Made by a program: the position numbers and the translations under genes. DNA of 32,231 bases from Pseudoxanthomonas sp. (GTDB taxonomy: Bacteria; Pseudomonadota; Gammaproteobacteria; Xanthomonadales; Xanthomonadaceae). Shown piece by piece: positions 29,834-32,231 of the stretch (its first letter is position 1; the number at the start of each line of letters is the position of its first letter). Below the pieces are notes generated by a model. It did no database searches and was not told where the DNA came from. It worked only from the letters and a program-made list of their open reading frames with translations. Location of the stretch: the NCBI RefSeq assembly GCF_024710765.1, contig NZ_JANJUE010000057.1, forward strand, positions 1-32,231. The letters run 5' to 3'.

Positions 29834-31521
29834 AGGTTCTGCCTCCCCATTTCCTCGACCGCATGATTCACCGCGCGCGCGGTCAGCGCCATGTACAGCA
29901 GCGACGGCGACTGGTTGCCGGTGGAGGTCATGCAGGCGCCGTCGGTGACGAACACGTTGGGGCAGGCATGCAGCTGGTTCCATGGGTTGAGCATCGAGGT
30001 GGCCGGGTCGCGCCCCATCCGGCAGCCACCCATCTCGTGGATGTCGCGTCCGGGATACCACTGGGTGTCGGCGGTCTGGATGTCGCGGCAACCGGCGACC
30101 TCCATCATCTCCTTCGCCTGTTCGCGCCAGTCGCGCACCATCTTCTCGTCGTTGTCGTCGTAGTCCACCGAGGTCACCAGCTGCGGGATGCCCCAGGCAT
30201 CCTTGAGGCTGTCGTGCAGGCGGACGTGGTTGCTTTCCTTGGGAATGGTCTCGCCCTGCATGTACATGTAGATCTTCCACTGGCCCGGTTGCGCCTGCGC
30301 GTCCTTGTAGGCGCCGCCCATGCGCGCGGACGACGGCGCGCCGCGCTCGCGGAAGGCGCCGGTGAAGGTGGTGTAGCCGCCGACGAAATCCATCTCGTGC
30401 CGCTTGAGGTTGCGGAAGTTGGGAATGATGCACTCCGAGGGCCGGCGTCCGTAGTAATAGCCATCCTCGAATCCGTCGATCAGGCCGCCGCCGTTGGCGC
30501 GGTAGCTCTGGAAGGCGACGTACTTGCCGAGCAGGCCGTTGTCGTTGCCCAGGCCGTGCGGAAAGCGCGCGGAAATCGAGTTCAGCAGGATCAGCACGGA
30601 GTTCAGCGCGGAGGCGTTCACGAACACGATGCGTGCGCGGTACTCGGTGATTTCCTTGGTGTGCGCATCGACCACCCGCACCCCCGCGGCGCGACCCTTG
30701 CGCTCGTCGTGGATGATCGAGTGCACCACGGCGTCGGGGCGGATGGTCAGATTGCCGGTCTTTGCCGCCCACGGCAGGGTGGAGGAATTGGAACTGAAAT
30801 AGGCGCCGTAAGGACAGCCGCGCCAGCACATGTTGCGCGACATGCAGGGGCCACGCCCCTGTTCGATGTGGATCGCTTCGGGCTTGGTCAGGTGCGCCCA
30901 GCGCCCCTGCACCACGTAGCGGTCGCCGTAGTGCTTGCGGATCCTTTCGCTGTAGGCCTTCTCGACGCAGTTGAAATCGAACGGCGGCTGGAACTCGCCA
31001 TCGGGCATCGACTCCAGTCCGTCGGCGTTACCGGACACGCCGATGAACTTCTCCACGTGCGAGTACCACGGCGCGATGTCGTCGTAGCCGATCGGCCAGC
31101 CGATGCCGTAGCCGTCGCGTTCGGGGGCTTCGAAGTCGTAGCGGCTCCAGCGCTGGCAGGCGCGGCCCCACATGATCGACTTGCCGCCGACCTGGTAGCC
31201 GCGAATCCAGTCGAACGGCTTTTCCTGCACGTAGGGATGATCGGCATCCCGGGTGAAGAAGTGCAGCACGTCCTCGGCGGCGATGCGCGAGGCGACCGGG
31301 TTCTCCTCCCGGTACCTGCGGGTCAGCGCGCCGCCGTGCGGCAGCTCCCACGGCGACAGCCACGCGGTCGGATAGTCCTTGATGTGTTCGACGTTGCGGC
31401 CGCGTTCCAGCACCAGCGTCTTCAGGCCTTTCTCGCACAGTTCCTTGGCGGCCCAGCCACCGGAAATGCCCGAGCCGATGACGATGGCGTCATAGGTGTC
31501 GTCGTCCCTGGCCATGCTCAC
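29830..31521 (-). CDS. FAD-dependent GMC family oxidoreductase, likely glycoside 3-dehydrogenase
   Basis: A 563-residue flavoprotein. Start GTG 31521 overlaps the upstream stop (GTGA); ATG 31515 is possible. FAD-binding GSGISGG near the start with TLVLERGR; GYQVGGKSIMWGRACQRWS; cysteine-rich GPCMSRNMCWRGCPYGA; near the end DIHEMGGCRMGRDP and TDGACMTSTGNQSPSLLYMALTARA with the catalytic His/Asn region. No signal peptide. The combination with a Tat subunit 3 and a DUF1080 hydrolase points to oxidation of sugars or glycosides at C3 in the periplasm, with electrons passed to a cytochrome not coded here. Exact sugar unknown. Confidence 0.9.
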   Translation of the reverse strand: MSMARDDDTYDAIVIGSGISGGWAAKELCEKGLKTLVLERGRNVEHIKDYPTAWLSPWELPHGGALTRRYREENPVASRIAAEDVLHFFTRDADHPYVQEKPFDWIRGYQVGGKSIMWGRACQRWSRYDFEAPERDGYGIGWPIGYDDIAPWYSHVEKFIGVSGNADGLESMPDGEFQPPFDFNCVEKAYSERIRKHYGDRYVVQGRWAHLTKPEAIHIEQGRGPCMSRNMCWRGCPYGAYFSSNSSTLPWAAKTGNLTIRPDAVVHSIIHDERKGRAAGVRVVDAHTKEITEYRARIVFVNASALNSVLILLNSISARFPHGLGNDNGLLGKYVAFQSYRANGGGLIDGFEDGYYYGRRPSECIIPNFRNLKRHEMDFVGGYTTFTGAFRERGAPSSARMGGAYKDAQAQPGQWKIYMYMQGETIPKESNHVRLHDSLKDAWGIPQLVTSVDYDDNDEKMVRDWREQAKEMMEVAGCRDIQTADTQWYPGRDIHEMGGCRMGRDPATSMLNPWNQLHACPNVFVTDGACMTSTGNQSPSLLYMALTARAVNHAVEEMGRQNL

Positions 31522-32231
31522 AACGCCGGGGTCAGGATGAGGTTGCGGAACTCGACCGGACCATGGTCGCCCTGCAACAGGACTGGACCGGGCGCGCCTT
31601 CGTCGCTGTCGAGCGCGCCGCCGGTGATGCCGGGAATCTCGCGATCACAGATCACGGTCCTGCCGTTGACCGCGACGGTGACCTGGCGGCCGACCAGGGT
31701 GATGTCCAGCGTCTGCCATTCGCCCGGCGTGCCGGAGGCATCCTCGCTGGGTGCGAGGAAACCGTAGATCGCGCCGAGGCTGTCGCTGGCCGGTTCGCCG
31801 AAGGTGTCGGCGATCTGCACTTCGTGACGACCGCGCAGGTACACGCCGCTGTTGCTGCCCTTGGGGAACCGCAGTTCCACGTGCAGCTTGAAATCCTCGA
31901 AGCGGCGTTCGCTGACCAGATTCGCGCCGGCCTTGACGTTGCGCAGCACGCCGCCTTCCACCGTCCATTGCGATGACGCGCCGAGCGCGCGCCAGCCGTC
32001 CAGGCTCTTGCCGTCGAACAGGCGGATCGGTTCACCCCAGCGCGGCGGTGTGGTGCGGTGCAGCGACGGCGCGCGCACCGCGCTCCAGGTCTGCTGCCTG
32101 CCGTCGGGCAGTTGCAGGGTGCCGGAAAGCCGGCCGTCGCGCAGGCGTCCGTCGAACGACAGATCGCCCTGGCCGCCCTCCCATTGCGGCGGGATGGCGA
32201 AATGCAGGGCGTCGCCGATCGCCTCCACCCG
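31518..32231 (-). CDS. DUF1080 family 3-keto-disaccharide hydrolase, 5' end cut by window edge
   Basis: The last about 237 residues are visible; the frame is open past the right edge, so the start is missing. The DUF1080 domain (concanavalin-like fold) begins at GEPIRLFDGKSLDGWRALG and continues with WTVEGGVLRN, LVSERRFEDFKLHVELRFPKGSNSGVYLRGRHEVQIADTFG, GEWQTLDITLVGRQVTVAVNGRTV, and HGPVEFRNLILTP. Before it lies part of another beta-rich domain with FDGRLRDGRLSGTLQLPDG. Members of the family split 3-keto-glycosides. It is the first visible gene of the operon and overlaps the GMC gene by 4 bases. Confidence 0.9.
   Translation of the reverse strand, partial: RVEAIGDALHFAIPPQWEGGQGDLSFDGRLRDGRLSGTLQLPDGRQQTWSAVRAPSLHRTTPPRWGEPIRLFDGKSLDGWRALGASSQWTVEGGVLRNVKAGANLVSERRFEDFKLHVELRFPKGSNSGVYLRGRHEVQIADTFGEPASDSLGAIYGFLAPSEDASGTPGEWQTLDITLVGRQVTVAVNGRTVICDREIPGITGGALDSDEGAPGPVLLQGDHGPVEFRNLILTPAL

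Noticed and set aside
29834..30829. Extension of the subunit 3 gene into the GMC gene
   Set aside because: The frame is a shadow of the GMC gene; the Tat signal begins just after GTG 29833.
1..32231. tRNA, rRNA, riboswitch and phage attachment sites
   Set aside because: No stretch with tRNA-like GGTTCGAATCC arms in a cloverleaf, no rRNA, no riboswitch core and no integrase were seen.

Overview
The window is about 32 kb of high-GC chromosomal DNA from a gammaproteobacterium, most probably a member of the Xanthomonadaceae (Lysobacter, Luteimonas, Pseudoxanthomonas or Stenotrophomonas type). The reasons are the gene types and their protein sequences (purT, bpt next to a PAP2 gene, TTG-started rlmKL, TesB, an SPFH gene followed by an Arc-type repressor), frequent GTG starts, GTGA stop/start overlaps, GTAG-type REP repeats, and the CCCTC...CGGGAGAGGG hairpin repeats common in that family. 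The genus is inference. No rRNA, tRNA, CRISPR array, integrase or intact insertion sequence was seen.

Layout. 1-2123 (minus): a membrane/stress-type cluster read SPFH protein, small ribbon-helix-helix repressor, DUF4177 protein and alpha/beta hydrolase (cut by the left edge), with a GATATC-AAAAT-GATATC operator-like site inside the likely promoter. 2254-3742 (plus): purT and a small conserved gene, then GTAG repeats. 3943-6527 (minus): a lipoprotein of the endonuclease/exonuclease/phosphatase fold, then leucyltransferase bpt coupled to a PAP2-type membrane protein. 6674-7393 (plus): a secreted protein with seven EF-hand loops. 7624-12154 (minus): two paralogous ECF sigma factors, each fused to a multi-pass membrane domain, plus a DUF2007-like membrane protein and tesB. 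12155-12676 is a gene-free block of mobile repeats. 12677-18381: an amidase (minus), then a MOSC protein, small hydrolase, ABC-F ATPase and rlmKL (plus). 18427-23713: an AT-richer accessory stretch with a SymE-type toxin and many small unassigned genes, several of them lipoprotein or secreted. 23787-26940 (plus): a membrane-anchored AraC-type regulator followed by a large beta-lactamase-fold serine hydrolase. 26956-29206 (minus): two unknown proteins, a cupin and a RibD/DHFR-like reductase. 29279-32231 (minus): a tightly overlapped operon for FAD-dependent glycoside 3-oxidation (GMC dehydrogenase, Tat-exported subunit 3, DUF1080 3-keto-glycoside hydrolase), cut by the right edge.

The strongest new observation is in the sigma-factor block. 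Both ECF genes carry the same bipartite sequence, GTCACA-N15-CGTC, at exactly the same distance from their start codons. This suggests that the two membrane-fused sigma factors recognise the same promoter and control themselves and possibly each other. No separate anti-sigma gene lies beside them, so the fused membrane domain is a good candidate for the control device. Other points worth following are the operator in the SPFH/RHH promoter, the 3-keto-glycoside operon, a 176-bp MITE-like element with perfect 13-bp inverted ends, and the group of small orphan genes between 18.9 and 23.7 kb.
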